From: Ipomoea triloba
Lineage: Eukaryota; Streptophyta; Magnoliopsida; Solanales; Convolvulaceae
Reading direction: 5' to 3'
DNA: 64,000 nucleotides
Assembly: GCF_003576645.1 (NCBI RefSeq)
Contig: NC_044916.1
Location: 14,972,314 to 15,036,313, forward strand
Shown here: positions 22,023 to 32,959 of the stretch, in pieces
Layout: every line of letters begins with the position of its first letter
Position numbering within the stretch: the first letter of the stretch is position 1
The notes under the pieces: model-generated
Told to the model about the DNA's origin: nothing
Database searches by the model: none
The model's input: only the letters and a program-made list of their open reading frames with translations
Program-made: the position numbers and the translations under genes

Positions 22023-25000
22023 CTACACACCTGAGCCAAATAACTCTGGATAACGTTCCATCATAACGCTTTCCAACTCCCACGTGGCTTCCTCCGAGCT
22101 ATGATTCGACCATTGGACTTTGACCATTTTAACTGATTTCCTTCTTGTATCTCGGGTCTTAGAGTCTAAGATTCGAATTGGCCTTTCTTCGTATTCCAAC
22201 GAATCATCCACCTCCAATTCCTCAGGTTCCAATACATGGGATGCATCAGGTACATACCGCTTAAGTTGAGAAACATGAAATACATTATGCACCCGGTCAA
22301 GCTCAATTGGTAGGGCCAGTCGGTAGGCTAAATTTCCTATCCTTTCCAAGATTTCATAGGGTCCTATATAGCGAGGACTCAACTTTCCTTTCTTTCCAAA
22401 TCTCTTGACTCCTTTAGTTGGTGAGATTTTCAATAGCACCTTCTCTCCAACTTGATGTTCGGTGAATTGTCGTTTCAAATCGGCATAGGACTTTTGACGA
22501 TCCTGTGCAATTTTCATCCTTTCTCGAATCACCTTGATTGCCTCTGTAGTCTCTTGTAGGTACTGAGGTCCAAGTATAACAACGTCGCTCTTGTCACTCC
22601 AACATAGAGGACTTCGACATTTTCGCCCATACAACGCTTCATAAGGAGCCATTCCTATACTTGCATGATAGTTGTTGTTATAGGAAAATTCTATTAAGTC
22701 CAACTGCTCATCCCATGAACCTTGGAAATCAAGTACACAACCTCTGAGCATATCTTCCAATGTCTGTATCGTTCGCTCCGTTTGGCCATCAGTGGCAGGG
22801 TGAAAAGCTATACTTAATTTGAGCTGAGTGCCCATCATCATCTGCAACGCTTCCCAGAAATGTGATAGAAATCGTGAATCTCGGTCTGAAACGATATCTT
22901 GCGCTACTCCGTGATATTTAACCACGTGTTTAATATAGGCTCTTGCCAACCTTTCCATGGACCATGTCTTGTTCATTGGAATGAACCTCGCTGTCTTAGT
23001 TAGTCGATCGACAATAACCCACACCTGATCGTTTCCAGACTTGGTTCTAGGCAATCCTCCCACGAAATCCATCGAGATTGAGTCCCATTTCCACTGCGGA
23101 ATTTCTAATGGCTGCAATAATCCCTTTGGTTTACTTCTTTCTGCCTTGACCTTTTGACAGTTCAAGCATTTAGCCACAAATTCAGCTACATCCTTCTTCA
23201 TGCCCGACCACCAGAAATTTTGTTTTAAGTCCTTATACAGTTTATCCCCACCAGGATGAACTGAATAGGGTGTATAATGACCTTCCTTCATTAATTGTTC
23301 CATTATCTCCTTACACCCTTTTGGTATTATCCACCTACCTTGGAATCTTACACTCCCATCTGGGTGTAATTCAAATGGACCATGTTTTCCATCAATCATC
23401 TTCTCCCTGATGCTCCCTACCCAATTGTCCTCTTCTTGTGCTTGTTTGACTTCCTGGAATAGGGTTGGAGTCACCGACATGTAATAAAATTTTATTTCCT
23501 GTTCCACCTGACCACACATTTGTATCTCCAAATTGAGTCTCTGAAAATCCTCGCATAATTGTTCGGGTAATACCCAAAGAGCATGGTTTGATTTTCGACT
23601 CAAGGCATCAGCTACCTTGTTTGCTTTGCCCTCCTGGTATTGGATTTCCAAGTCATAATCTTTGATCAATTCCAACCATCTCCTTTGCCTTAGATTAAGG
23701 TCTCGCTGAGTAAAGATGTACTTTAAACTCTTGTGGTCCGTATAAATCTTGCATGAGATTCCATAGAGGTAGTGTCGCCAAATCTTGAGAGCAAATACCA
23801 CGGCTGCCAGTTCTAAGTCATGCGTCGGGTAGTTAGCTTCATGAGTTTTTAATTGGCGAGAAGCATATGCTATTACCCTTCCATTTTGCATCAAAACACA
23901 TCCTAGTCCCTTGTGAGATGCATCCGTGTACAACTCGTAACCTTCCGCTCCAACAGGTAAGGTCAATATTGGAGCAGTCGTCAATCTCGTCTTAAGTTCT
24001 TGGAATGCCTGTTCACATTCTTCACTCCAACTATACTTGGTCGTTTTCTTGAGCAGGTTTGTCAACGGCTTTGCTATCCTTGAGAAGTCCTGAACAAATC
24101 TTCGGTAATAACCCGCCAAACCTAAGAAACTACGGACTTCCTTAACTGATTTGGGTGCTTCCCATTCAAGTACAGCTTGTATCTTAGCTGGGTCCACTGC
24201 TATCCCTTCTTGGGTGATTACGTGTCCAAGAAAAGCAACTTCTCTTTTCCAAAATTCACACTTTGACAATTTCGCAAAAAGTTTCTTTTCCCTTAGTGTT
24301 TGTAACACTGTCCGAAGATGTCCCTTGTGATCCTCCGGTGTCTCAGAGTAGACCAAGATGTCATCTATGAAGGCGACGACGAATTTATCCAAATAGGGAA
24401 GGAAAATTCGGTTCATCAGGTCCATAAAGGTTCCTGGGGCGTTAGTCACTCCGAATGGCATAACCGTGAATTCATAGTGCCCATATCTCGTCCGAAATGC
24501 TGTCTTAGGCACATCCCCCTTCGCGACTCGCACTTGATGATACCCTGACCGTAAGTCAATCTTTGAAAACACTCCCGCTCCTTTCAACTGATCGAATAGA
24601 TCATCGATCCTAGGCAACGGGTACTTGTTCTTTACTGTGACTCGGTTTAGTTCCCTGTAATCGATGCACAGTCTAAGACTCCCATCCTTCTTCTTAACGA
24701 ACAGTACCGGTGCACCCCAAGGCGATACGCTTGGTCTGATAAATCCTTTCTCCAGTAATTCCGCCAATTGTGCCTTTAGTTCCTCCATCTCTTTCGGTGC
24801 CATTCGATAAGGCGCTTTCGAGGTAGGTGAGGTTCCTGGTACGAGATCAAGGGTGAATTCCAGCTCTCTTTCCGGTGGCATTTCTGTGAGATCGTCGGGG
24901 AACACGTCAGGAAATTCGCGTACAACTGGGATTCGATCGATTTCGAGTTCTTCTGGTTCGGAATCTTGCACCAAACAGAGGTATACTTCACATCCCTGGT

Positions 25001-26579
25001 GCATATACTGCTTCAGTTTCTGCGCTGTCAACAACCTGGATTCGTGTTGCTTGTCAATCCCTCGGTAGGATATTCTCCTCCCTTCTGGTCCTCGTAACAC
25101 AATCTTCCGCTCATCACACACTATCCGAGCTTTATACTTATCCAACCAATCCATTCCGAGTACTACATCAATGCCCTCAAGTTCAAAACGAACGAGATTT
25201 CCGGGACAGTTAGTTCCAGCTATTTCTATCGCAATGTTATCATAACCATTTCTACAGGCTACTACTATTCCCGAAGCAGTTTTGACATTTAGATCTAGCT
25301 CAATAGTAGGCCTTAATTTCAGTCTATCAGCAAATGCAGATGATATAAATGAATTGGTAGCTCCTGTATCAAATAACACTATTCCAGGTACTGAGTTTAT
25401 GGGAAATGTACCAGTTACGGCGTCGTTAGCCTGGGCCTGAGTGCTATTGACGACGTAAATTCTGCCTTGGTTTCCCGTGCTACTTTCTCCCATCACTTGC
25501 TTCCCTTTGTGGTTGGAACCAGATGCGACGTTTGTTGGTCCTCCCGGATTTGTTGACTGAGAGTTGGCCATTCTGTTTCCTATCTCTGCGGGTCTCTGAC
25601 CAGTATTCCCATTAAATCTTCTCCCTTGGTTCACGTTCTGTAGGAGTTTTTGAGGACTGTCTACCCGACTCTGGCACTCAAAGGACTTGTGCCCAGAAAG
25701 ACCGCATGTGAAGCACTTAATCCTCACTCCTTGGCAATTCACTCCTGGATGATTCCTTCCACATCTTGAACAAGTAAAACGGTTTCCTTCGTTAATTCTT
25801 TCCCTTCCTCTTCCTGATATTAGGTTGGAGCCACCTTGGTTCACTCTCTTGTTTCCCAGTGCGGATTTCTGTGACTTGTCATCGGCCTTTCTTTTATTTC
25901 GGCCATAAACTTCTTGTTGATCTAGGTACACCTGGTAATGGTCCGAGGCTCTATCGTACGCCTCCTTCAAGGTAGAGCACATGAATGGCGCAATCGCCCT
26001 CCTTACATCCCAGTCCAATCCTCGAACAAACCTTCGTGCCTTACTTGCTTCATTAGGTACAATCTCCTGAGCGAAACGCATTAGTTCCACGTACTGGTCA
26101 TGATATTCTTCGATTGTTGCTCCCTTCTGTTTTAGCCGTAGAAATTCCTCGCATTTAATCCCTCTAATACGCTCGGTGTAGAACTGTCCCCTCAGTTCCT
26201 CCTTGAATTCTTCCCAACCAAACTCTGGGTCTTGTAGAATATCAGGTCCTTCTGATGTCCACCAGTTGTCTGCAGCTTTCGTTAAATAATAGACCGCGGA
26301 AGGTACTCGTTGATTTGCAGGGCAATCCACTGCGTTGAGCAGTTTGTCAAACGTCCGGATCCACTCCTCTAAAATAACCGGATCTTTTTCTCCCGCATAG
26401 TGTGGTGGTTGTCGGCTTGCTATCGCCTTCGCATAATCGACTCGTGGTTGTCCTTGGTTCCGGTTCTGGGTTTGCTGAGCCATCATGAACTCAGCCATTC
26501 GCTCCATCGCTTGGGCCATACGATCAATTGCAGAGACGTTCTCGTTGCTACTGGTAGGCATGTTGCGTCTTGGAGGCAT
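22023..26579 (-). CDS. Tekay chromovirus gag-pol polyprotein
   Basis: A single open frame of 1,518 aa from the ATG at 26579 (MPPRRN); the longer reading to 26630 starts at TTG and is not needed. Domains in order: gag with zinc knuckle CX2CX4HX4C ([14 protein letters not shown], about residues 289-302); aspartic protease ([10 protein letters not shown], about 402-411); reverse transcriptase (about 570-760, with CIDYRELN and the active site FIDD near 737-740); RNase H ([12 protein letters not shown], then [10 protein letters not shown]); integrase with HHCC finger (ends CLNCQKVK) and DDE residues in [18 protein letters not shown] and [10 protein letters not shown]-terminal chromodomain ([17 protein letters not shown]). 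All catalytic residues checked are present and there are no frameshifts, so the element may still be able to move. Confidence 0.96.
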   Translation of the reverse strand: MPPRRNMPTSSNENVSAIDRMAQAMERMAEFMMAQQTQNRNQGQPRVDYAKAIASRQPPHYAGEKDPVILEEWIRTFDKLLNAVDCPANQRVPSAVYYLTKAADNWWTSEGPDILQDPEFGWEEFKEELRGQFYTERIRGIKCEEFLRLKQKGATIEEYHDQYVELMRFAQEIVPNEASKARRFVRGLDWDVRRAIAPFMCSTLKEAYDRASDHYQVYLDQQEVYGRNKRKADDKSQKSALGNKRVNQGGSNLISGRGRERINEGNRFTCSRCGRNHPGVNCQGVRIKCFTCGLSGHKSFECQSRVDSPQKLLQNVNQGRRFNGNTGQRPAEIGNRMANSQSTNPGGPTNVASGSNHKGKQVMGESSTGNQGRIYVVNSTQAQANDAVTGTFPINSVPGIVLFDTGATNSFISSAFADRLKLRPTIELDLNVKTASGIVVACRNGYDNIAIEIAGTNCPGNLVRFELEGIDVVLGMDWLDKYKARIVCDERKIVLRGPEGRRISYRGIDKQHESRLLTAQKLKQYMHQGCEVYLCLVQDSEPEELEIDRIPVVREFPDVFPDDLTEMPPERELEFTLDLVPGTSPTSKAPYRMAPKEMEELKAQLAELLEKGFIRPSVSPWGAPVLFVKKKDGSLRLCIDYRELNRVTVKNKYPLPRIDDLFDQLKGAGVFSKIDLRSGYHQVRVAKGDVPKTAFRTRYGHYEFTVMPFGVTNAPGTFMDLMNRIFLPYLDKFVVAFIDDILVYSETPEDHKGHLRTVLQTLREKKLFAKLSKCEFWKREVAFLGHVITQEGIAVDPAKIQAVLEWEAPKSVKEVRSFLGLAGYYRRFVQDFSRIAKPLTNLLKKTTKYSWSEECEQAFQELKTRLTTAPILTLPVGAEGYELYTDASHKGLGCVLMQNGRVIAYASRQLKTHEANYPTHDLELAAVVFALKIWRHYLYGISCKIYTDHKSLKYIFTQRDLNLRQRRWLELIKDYDLEIQYQEGKANKVADALSRKSNHALWVLPEQLCEDFQRLNLEIQMCGQVEQEIKFYYMSVTPTLFQEVKQAQEEDNWVGSIREKMIDGKHGPFELHPDGSVRFQGRWIIPKGCKEIMEQLMKEGHYTPYSVHPGGDKLYKDLKQNFWWSGMKKDVAEFVAKCLNCQKVKAERSKPKGLLQPLEIPQWKWDSISMDFVGGLPRTKSGNDQVWVIVDRLTKTARFIPMNKTWSMERLARAYIKHVVKYHGVAQDIVSDRDSRFLSHFWEALQMMMGTQLKLSIAFHPATDGQTERTIQTLEDMLRGCVLDFQGSWDEQLDLIEFSYNNNYHASIGMAPYEALYGRKCRSPLCWSDKSDVVILGPQYLQETTEAIKVIRERMKIAQDRQKSYADLKRQFTEHQVGEKVLLKISPTKGVKRFGKKGKLSPRYIGPYEILERIGNLAYRLALPIELDRVHNVFHVSQLKRYVPDASHVLEPEELEVDDSLEYEERPIRILDSKTRDTRRKSVKMVKVQWSNHSSEEATWELESVMMERYPELFGSGV

Positions 26580-27044
26580 TTTCACTGGACGATAGATCCA
26601 AATTAGTATCCGAAGTATAAGAGTCCTCAAGGGTTAGCTAGTTAGGCAGTCAGTATAGCACCTACTTAAGTCCTATACAACGTCCCCTAACATTCACTTT
26701 ATCATACCCGCTAAGCAGGGGTTTCTACCTCAGCATAGGGATAATTAACGCATTACGCTAGCCAGCTTACTCACAATAATCCCATGCAAGGATTAACACA
26801 TGCAAGAAATCACAAACATTGATCATATTATTCAACAACCAGAATCGTAAGATTCTATAGAGTAAAAGTAAAATACCCCCTTTTATGCTGCCGGACTTTC
26901 GTTCCAACTCTGCTCCAAAGCTTATGCTCATGATACCGTAACAACGACTTAGGTTAATCTCTACGAACCTAAGCTGACTTGAAACTTGAACTCAACCTAG
27001 GCTCGGACTTAGGCTTCTATCTAATTCCCGAAGGTTCAACCTAG
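26580..27044 (-). other. Tekay untranslated leader between PBS and gag
   Basis: About 465 bp between the primer-binding site and the gag ATG. No ORF supported. The expected position of packaging signals, which cannot be identified by eye. Confidence 0.6.
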
Positions 27045-27056
27045 GCTCTGATACCA
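27045..27056 (-). other. Primer-binding site (initiator Met tRNA)
   Basis: Minus-strand TGGTATCAGAGC, complementary to the 3' end of plant initiator methionine tRNA, 3 nt from the 5' LTR edge at 27060. This fixes the element's orientation. Confidence 0.95.
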
Positions 27057-27059
27057 ACT

Positions 27060-30042
27060 TGTAACACCCCGGCTCGGCTATACCGTACATCCGGAGTAGT
27101 TACCGCCACACCTAGACTAAACCCAGCCAAGACCAGACAGAGTTCACTCTAGGTGCACAGGCTAACAAGAAAACTATTTCACATCATCATCATCATTACC
27201 CAACATATCTTCATACATATATATATAGGTGAGCAAAAGGGGTAGCTACACTAACTACCAGAATATATACAAGAGTTTAATTACAACTTACTAGCCAGCT
27301 AAGTTCATCATGGCTACAAAAGATACATGTACACAAAAAAAGGGTTCCTCCCATAACCTTTCTAATCAGTCATCCTCTTCTAAGGGGCGGTACTCCGGTT
27401 CGGAGTACGTCCCCCATACAAGATGCCAGTTGCCCGCAACCCAGGTGAGATGATCCAGGAAGTAACTAGGAGTGTACATCATGGACCACTCATCCCAATG
27501 TTCCGAAGGAGCGAGATTCCACGGACAGGGATAAAAGACAACAAATTCTAAGGGATCACTCCCTTCCAACACCTCTACCGGAAAAGACCCAAACCTAGAC
27601 CTGGCCCCATCCAGAAAATTTGGCTGGCTACTGCGAACCGGGATACGAGAGGGTGTAGTTGGGTAAGTCGGAGGAGGACTATACGGTGGGGAAGGAATAG
27701 CAGGAACATAAGCCGGAGCTGGAGAGTCAGGAGCGAATCCAGGAGCATACGGGTCGACATCAACTAAGTACTGTACATAATCATCATGATCGTAGATAGG
27801 GAACTCCAACTCGGAAGGATCCGAGTCAGGTGGGCTACACGAGCCTACCCTAGACATCTGTTAAGAACACAACGAAGTGTAGTTAGCACGACGGCTAAGT
27901 AAGGAAATCCATTTGTCACTTCAAAGTAGACAAAGGTTTGAAAACATAGATAATCTAAAAGCTTTATAAAGTTTTACCATGATTTGAAAATCTGCCTGTA
28001 ACGAAACGATTTATAGATAGTATAATAGCGTATAAACGTTAAATCATATAAAGCTTTTCTCAAATAAGAATGAAGTCATAACTTGCCACTCAAAATAATT
28101 TTCATGCCCTTTTCAGACAAGTTTGCAAAATTTCACATTTCCAGGAATTTCATCATTTGCAAATAGAACCGCAGCTCTAATATTTATAATAATCTGAACC
28201 GCAGCTCAGAGTAACAACAATTTTCATACTGCATATAGAACCGCAGCTCTATAATAATCTGAACCGCAGCCCAGAATAACAATAATTTTCATACTCAAAA
28301 ATTTTCCACTTAGTTTCCCCTGAGTAAGCACTTTGAACATTTCTCAATTCTCCTTCTCAAACCTTGGGCAGTGGCATTTCCCTGCCTTCCCGTCGGTCTC
28401 CTTATCCCAACCTAGGGCCATGGCACTCCAGCCCTCCCATAGGTCCAACCTTATTCCAACCCCGGGCCGTGGCGTTTAAGCCTTCCCGAAGGTCCCCACC
28501 TTATTCCAGAAACTAAGGGTTTGAAAACATTTTTCTTTTTCTTTCCTGGAATCAATTAGTATTTTCAAAATAATTTATTTCATCCAAATATGGTTGTGAC
28601 ATCCCAAAATTTCGTCACTAGTTTTGTTACAAAAAAAATATTTTTGTCAAAATTGATTTTGACAGTTTCTGTCCAGAAATTACAGTTTTGCGCAGTCCGA
28701 AAGATTGAGCCGGTAAAAATAGTTCCCGAACTCTTTTTCACTTGAAATTTTTATGGTAGAACCCTAACTCATAGTACTTGATGTTCATAAAAAGTTTTGG
28801 TCACCTAGGTTCACGAATTTACACAGAAAATTCCATTTTTGCCCTTGGCAGTGCGCTGTCCAGCATTTTTCCTTCTCTGGACCAGTTTTAGGAAAAATTC
28901 CGAAAACCATACTTATACTACTCCAAAACTTATAAAAGTTTATATGCGGCTTCTACACTTATAGAACTACATGTATAAAAAACATTGGACCAAAATAATT
29001 TACCGATTTTTCCCAGAAATTCACGGAAGTTACTGACAGAAATCTGTCCTGATTTCCTTTCTCTATTTCCACAAGTATAAGCTTATATAGACATAAATAC
29101 AACATATCCAAGCATATCCAAGCTATGAACTTGTATACGAAAATATTCCCAAAGCTCCAAAAACACCATATTTCAACTAAAATCAATTATCCAAATTCAA
29201 GTGACTAATTCCAACTTAAGGGAATTCCTTACCTCACAAGTGTGTAATATCACCGTAAAAGTAGTCTTGAACCTTTATCCCCAAGTTTCACCGAAAAACC
29301 CTAGGGTCAAAATCAACACCATAACAACAAATATAAAGAAACTATACTTAGATTCCATGATCTAGGAAGGAATACAAAGCTTTCTACCGAATAATATTGA
29401 AATCTTACCGAACAAATTGGAGAGTTGTGTACAAGCTTGGCTATGGTTTTAATGGAGGAAAATGGTGGAAGTCACCTCTCTTTCTCTCTTTTGAAATTCG
29501 GCCAAGGAAGAAGAAGAAGAAGAACAAATGGAATAAATTGGCTTTGGGTATTCTTCCTTTTGAGGTAAGATGTTTTTATGGGGAAAAAAAAAATAGAATA
29601 AAATAATGAAGTATTTTCAAACTTATCAGTTGGGGTCCAAACAGATAAAGTTTTGGTAGAAAATAATCTGGATAGAATAATTCTCGAAACCAAAAATTTA
29701 TTCCAGACTAACCCTCAAAATTGGGCTAGGTTCGGTACACCGCGAAATTTTAGCGATGTACGATCAAAATAAATTTTCGCTGCTATGGGCTGATTTAATT
29801 GAATAGAAAGTTCAAGAATAATAATATGGTGTCTAATAATCCATTTCCTAGGATAATCGGGTCCGAATACCAGCTTCTAAAATTTTACGGTTCGTGACCG
29901 GCACGAACGATCGCAACTTAATAACAACTATACTTCCTTAAAAAAAATTATTTTGAAGCATCGGTCACTTATCTTATGAATATCATAGCTTAAAGACATA
30001 TTTTCTGAACCTCAAACTTATCGAAATAGACGAGGGGTTACA
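27060..30042 (-). repeat. Tekay 5' LTR (2,983 bp)
   Basis: Right LTR, 54 bp longer than the left. Most of that is an extra gaaccgcagct...aataatctgaaccgcagc block (about 28230-28295) created by local duplication. A TATAAAG box on the minus strand (27968-27962) would place transcription start near 27930. Segment about 29303-29620 is strongly unlike the left LTR but resembles the solo LTR at 43663-45298. Confidence 0.95.
27366..27857 (-). CDS. LTR-encoded proline-rich ORF, copy in 5' LTR
   Basis: Same 163-aa protein as at 19241-19732. Here it lies upstream of gag on the genomic RNA strand: about 75 nt downstream of the start predicted from TATAAAG (27968-27962), and 786 bp before the gag ATG. 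It could therefore be the first ORF of the full-length transcript. The ATG at 27857 is directly preceded by TTCTTAACAG, which resembles a 3' splice site, so the ORF could alternatively be an exon of a spliced RNA. Translation of this ORF would be expected to affect gag-pol initiation. No homologous domain recognised. Confidence 0.5.
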   Translation of the reverse strand: MSRVGSCSPPDSDPSELEFPIYDHDDYVQYLVDVDPYAPGFAPDSPAPAYVPAIPSPPYSPPPTYPTTPSRIPVRSSQPNFLDGARSRFGSFPVEVLEGSDPLEFVVFYPCPWNLAPSEHWDEWSMMYTPSYFLDHLTWVAGNWHLVWGTYSEPEYRPLEEDD

Positions 30043-30499
30043 TCACCCTCAAGTCTGTCTCCTTTTAGAACTTGAAAAAGTTATTTGCCCGTTGTGAAAA
30101 TTCAAACTTGAACGTTCACTTGATTTGATAGCTCTTCTAGCTTGATCTGCATCAATAAATGTCCTTGGTAGGCTTTGTCAGATTAATTTGAATTTTGCTT
30201 GCTTATCCCTTCAAAAAGTCTTCTATCAATCTGACAAGTATGGGCCTTGTAACTTGTAGCCTCCAATTTTGACTTCTTGCACCTTCTGGTAGTGTGAACA
30301 TTTGACTTGTTCACTTTTGATTTTGACAAATCAAACACTTCTTTTCAATAATTTACTCCGTGACTCTTGCTTGAGCTATAAATAATTTCCACCGAAAAAA
30401 TCCTTGACTTTTTCGTAAGTTAAATCAGCTCCAAGTATAAAGTATTTGATTTACCTCCTTTGAATTTCTTCTCGCTGGTGCATTCATTTTCTTTCCAGA

Positions 30500-30860
30500 T
30501 TCGGAAGTCATCCTCATCCTAAATTGGATTGAGGTCATCCTGTTTCCTAATTTGGAAGTCGTCCTCATCCTGATTTGGAATTGAGGTCATCCTCATCCTG
30601 ATTTCCTTTCTATTTCTGGAAAGTCAGCCTCTTCTCGATTGAAGTCATCATCTTCTCAATTTGAATGTCATCCTCTCCAATCTTGCAATGTCATCCTCTC
30701 GATTTCAATGTCATCCTGATCAAATTGATTCGAGACTTATCCTGATTTCAATTGATTCGAGACTTATCCTGATTTCAATTGAGGTCATCCTGATCGATGT
30801 CATCCTGATTGAACTCAACCTGATTGAGGTCATCCTGATTTGAGCTGTCAACCTCTTCCT
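30500..30860. repeat. Minisatellite in the Sirevirus-like LTR
   Basis: Degenerate tandem repeats with a gtcatcctgatt/gtcatcctcatcctgattt core separated by gaatt/ttgagg phrases, at least 15 copies. Two 30-bp subunits containing ttgattcgagacttatcctg are perfect neighbours (about 30726-30785). The LI-rich ORF at 30661-30843 merely translates the repeat. Confidence 0.8.
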
Positions 30861-31227
30861 TAAAAATTGATTTGTGAGAGAACTCATTCAATTTTGACTT
30901 CTTCAATTTTTACTTGTGCTAGTCATCCTCTTCCTTGATAAATTAATTCTTCCAAATTAATTAATTCGAGGCTTGAACTCTTGACCTTAGCTTCGAAGAA
31001 TATTCCGGTGCTCGATCCTTTTTCCACTTCTTCTATTCTTATTTAGTGGAAGCAAACGACTTACAAGTATAAAATAATTTTATACTCTATTGTAAATTTC
31101 AAATCGTCGTTGCTAATTTTGACTAGGCTTTGACTTTGGACATAAAATGTTGCTAGACTCAAAATAAAATTGGGGGTCTAAAAATACATATTTGGTTCAT
31201 CAAAACAATTACACTATATTCCTAACA

Positions 31228-31240
31228 ATTTCTCCTTTTT
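31228..31240 (-). other. Polypurine tract of the Sirevirus-like element
   Basis: Minus-strand AAAAAGGAGAAAT directly before the LTR start TGTTAGG. Defines the left LTR as the 3' LTR of a minus-oriented element. Confidence 0.7.
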
Positions 31241-31421
31241 GATGATACCAAAACCTATACCCGAACATTTTGGCTTAGTCCAATCAAAAATTGATTTTTC
31301 ATTTTTCTCATTTTATTTTGACTAGCCAATTTGACGAGTGTACAATAAATTGGACCTACTTGCTTTTTATTTTAAGACACGTACGAAAAGTTGCAATTTG
31401 GGATTCGGTTTTAGCTTGCAA

Positions 31422-31957
31422 TCTTTCTTTTAATTTTTCTTTTCCCTCAAATTGCATTTTACAATTAATAACCGTGTGTCTAAAATAATTAAGCAATTAA
31501 CAACATAAATACTACTAAAATAAGCAACATATATTAGCATCATAGATATAGCCATAGTCACGTACATATATAGCAAAATGTACGAAAGTAGTAGCGATAG
31601 TTTTACAAACAAAGCATATCTTTAATTCTTGCTCTAAGTTTCTCAAAGTTACCTTTGCAATCCTCATGGTAGAATTTCTCCTTGATCGTGTCATTGAGGT
31701 AACATTTGACAACTTCTCGTGGATCTCCGGTGTGAAATAGTCCTCTAGTGTACCAAGATGCACACTCTTTTAAGCTTCGTCCTCCTGTGAGTTTTGTTCC
31801 TTCTGGTAAAAGGTACTTGAGCATTCCAACAACTTTGTCTTCTTCTAGACAAATAGGTGTACCTGTAGAATCAAGACAAAAACGAAAAGAGGGTACAAGC
31901 TCTTCTTCCCCCTCAGTACCCGAACTGCCACCATATGTTGTATCAAAATGTGAGGGT
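31422..31957. repeat. 536-bp direct repeat, copy 1
   Basis: Identical to 33344-33879 except for about four substitutions (at the ataagCaac, gtgTcatt, cctccTgtg and ccctCag positions). Offset 1,922 bp. Carries the C-terminal part of the ORF at 31603-32010. Confidence 0.95.
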
Positions 31958-32010
31958 CTCCTACTTTCCCCCTTTTTGGTAGCCTCAAAAATCTTGGTGA
32001 ACATAACCAT
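31603..32010 (-). CDS. Uncharacterised ORF, Sirevirus-like interior (C-terminal segment)
   Basis: 135 codons. It follows the coiled-coil ORF in the same direction, separated by only a TAG and three codons (RAQ, stop, KGDM), so the two may once have been a single frame. The N-terminal part is charged (FEATKKGESRRPSHFD, GTEGEEELVPSF). The second half, with LLPEGTKLTGG and WYTRGLFHTGD, is the part duplicated in the 33344-33879 repeat. I recognise no domain. Its position between the polypurine tract and the unseen pol matches the place of the extra, env-like ORF of Sireviruses; that is inference from context only. Confidence 0.4.
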   Translation of the reverse strand: MVMFTKIFEATKKGESRRPSHFDTTYGGSSGTEGEEELVPSFRFCLDSTGTPICLEEDKVVGMLKYLLPEGTKLTGGRSLKECASWYTRGLFHTGDPREVVKCYLNDTIKEKFYHEDCKGNFEKLRARIKDMLCL

Positions 32011-32019
32011 GTCACCTTT

Positions 32020-32868
32020 CTATTGAGCTCGGACCTCCTTCATCAACGAAGAATCACACGCTTGTTGGCTTTGCATTTTCTCCATTATTGCGGTCAACTT
32101 GTGCATTGAATCGTGTAGGATTTTAATTCCTTCATGCAAATGGTCAACTTCTTTTTCATGAGCCAACTTTGTTTCCTTCAAGGTGCCCTTTAATCCTTCA
32201 ATTTGTGCCATCAAATGGTTGAATTTCCCATTATTTCTCTTGTCAATTCTAGCGGTTTCCTCCCGTTGTGCGTTGATAATCTCTTCAACCGCTTTCCTTT
32301 CATTCTCAAGAGATAACAACATTTTGGCCATAAATCCATTTAGTTCACCTTTCAAGTAAGGATTCACCTTGTCAACCTTGCGCTCCATACTTGTGATTTG
32401 ATCAAATAAATTCCTAAAATTAGTGAACATTGTGAAATCAGTTTTGTTCACTGCCTCATTGAATTCTTTTAAAGCTTTGATCAACTCTTCATTCGAATTT
32501 CCCTTCTCTAAATTCAAAATCACCTTATTTTGTCTCATTCTTGCTTCAATGTCAATAGGCAATGGATTTGGTGTATAATTGTGCTCACTAGACTGTCCAA
32601 CATCCATTCGGCCATCTCCTAAAGTTGCCACTTCATCATCATCATTATTGACATTGACATCCTCAATCTCAACCTCAATGTTTTGCCTTTGATCAACGTC
32701 AACATGTTGATCAATCTCAACCTCATCTCGGTTAACATCAATTTGAGCGGGGTCAACGTTAATTTCAATATTTTGTAGATTTTCCCCCTCAATTTGATGG
32801 TCAACCTGCCCATTTAATGTTTTGAATGAATTTGTCCTTAATTCATTTGGGGCGCGTGAGATATTTCA
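32020..32868 (-). CDS. Uncharacterised coiled-coil ORF, Sirevirus-like interior
   Basis: A frame of about 282 codons open from 32868 to the TAG at 32020-32022, without an ATG at its start; it may be an exon, since TTTGCAG occurs at about 32893. The first third is acidic and repetitive (DVNRDEVEIDQHVDVDQ, VNVNNDDDEVATLGDG). The rest is heptad-rich and charged, e.g. ERKVDKVNPYLKGELNGF, ENERKAVEEIINAQREE, ETKLAHEKEVDHLHEG, a strong coiled-coil candidate. SIRE1-type env-like proteins are reported to contain coiled coils, which makes this a plausible env-like remnant, but I see no transmembrane segment. Confidence 0.45.
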
Positions 32869-32959
32869 TATTTATAAGAGGTTTGAATATTCTGCAAACA
32901 TAAACCCTTTTTATTTAAACATATTCCCGTTACATAAAGGGTTACAGCATTTTCTTCCT

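Larger units (their letters stand above)
18935..30042 (-). mobile_element. Complete Tekay/Del-type chromovirus (Ty3/gypsy), 11.1 kb
   Basis: Flanked by the 5-bp duplication tcacc (18930-18934, 30043-30047). LTRs at 18935-21863 and 27060-30042 begin TGTAACACC and end GGGGTTACA on the plus strand. The minus-strand order is 5' LTR, PBS, gag-pol, PPT, 3' LTR. The coding frame has no stop. The chromodomain at the C-terminus and the 'ggggacgaaac...aaggaggg' 3' end place it in Tekay/Del, elements whose chromodomain may guide integration into heterochromatin. Outside one divergent patch the LTRs differ at only about 15 visible positions, so the insertion is young. It lies inside a Sirevirus-like LTR. 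Confidence 0.95.
18043..31227 (-). mobile_element. Sirevirus-like copia LTR (3' LTR on minus), split by a Tekay insertion
   Basis: On the plus strand it runs from TGTTGGTCCCC to ATTCCTAACA. Just outside the right end, read on the minus strand, ATCAAAAAGGAGAAAT forms a polypurine tract directly before TGTTAGGAATA; this is the 'gatgataccaaaacc' context typical of copia (Sirevirus) 3' ends. This is therefore the 3' LTR, with the element's interior to the right. Removing the nested Tekay element (18935-30042) and its 5-bp duplication leaves an LTR of about 2.07 kb. Near 18657-18775 it has a repeated ctcgcacaaagctac motif, and near 30500-30860 a gtcatcctgatt minisatellite. No 5' LTR or primer-binding site was found in the window. 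Confidence 0.7.

Noticed and set aside
26580..26630. Longer start for the Tekay polyprotein
   Set aside because: The 17 extra codons begin at TTG and are hydrophobic; MPPRR from the ATG at 26579 is the usual type of chromovirus gag start.
30661..30843. LI-rich repeat protein
   Set aside because: Translation of the gtcatcctgatt minisatellite; no conserved frame through the repeats.
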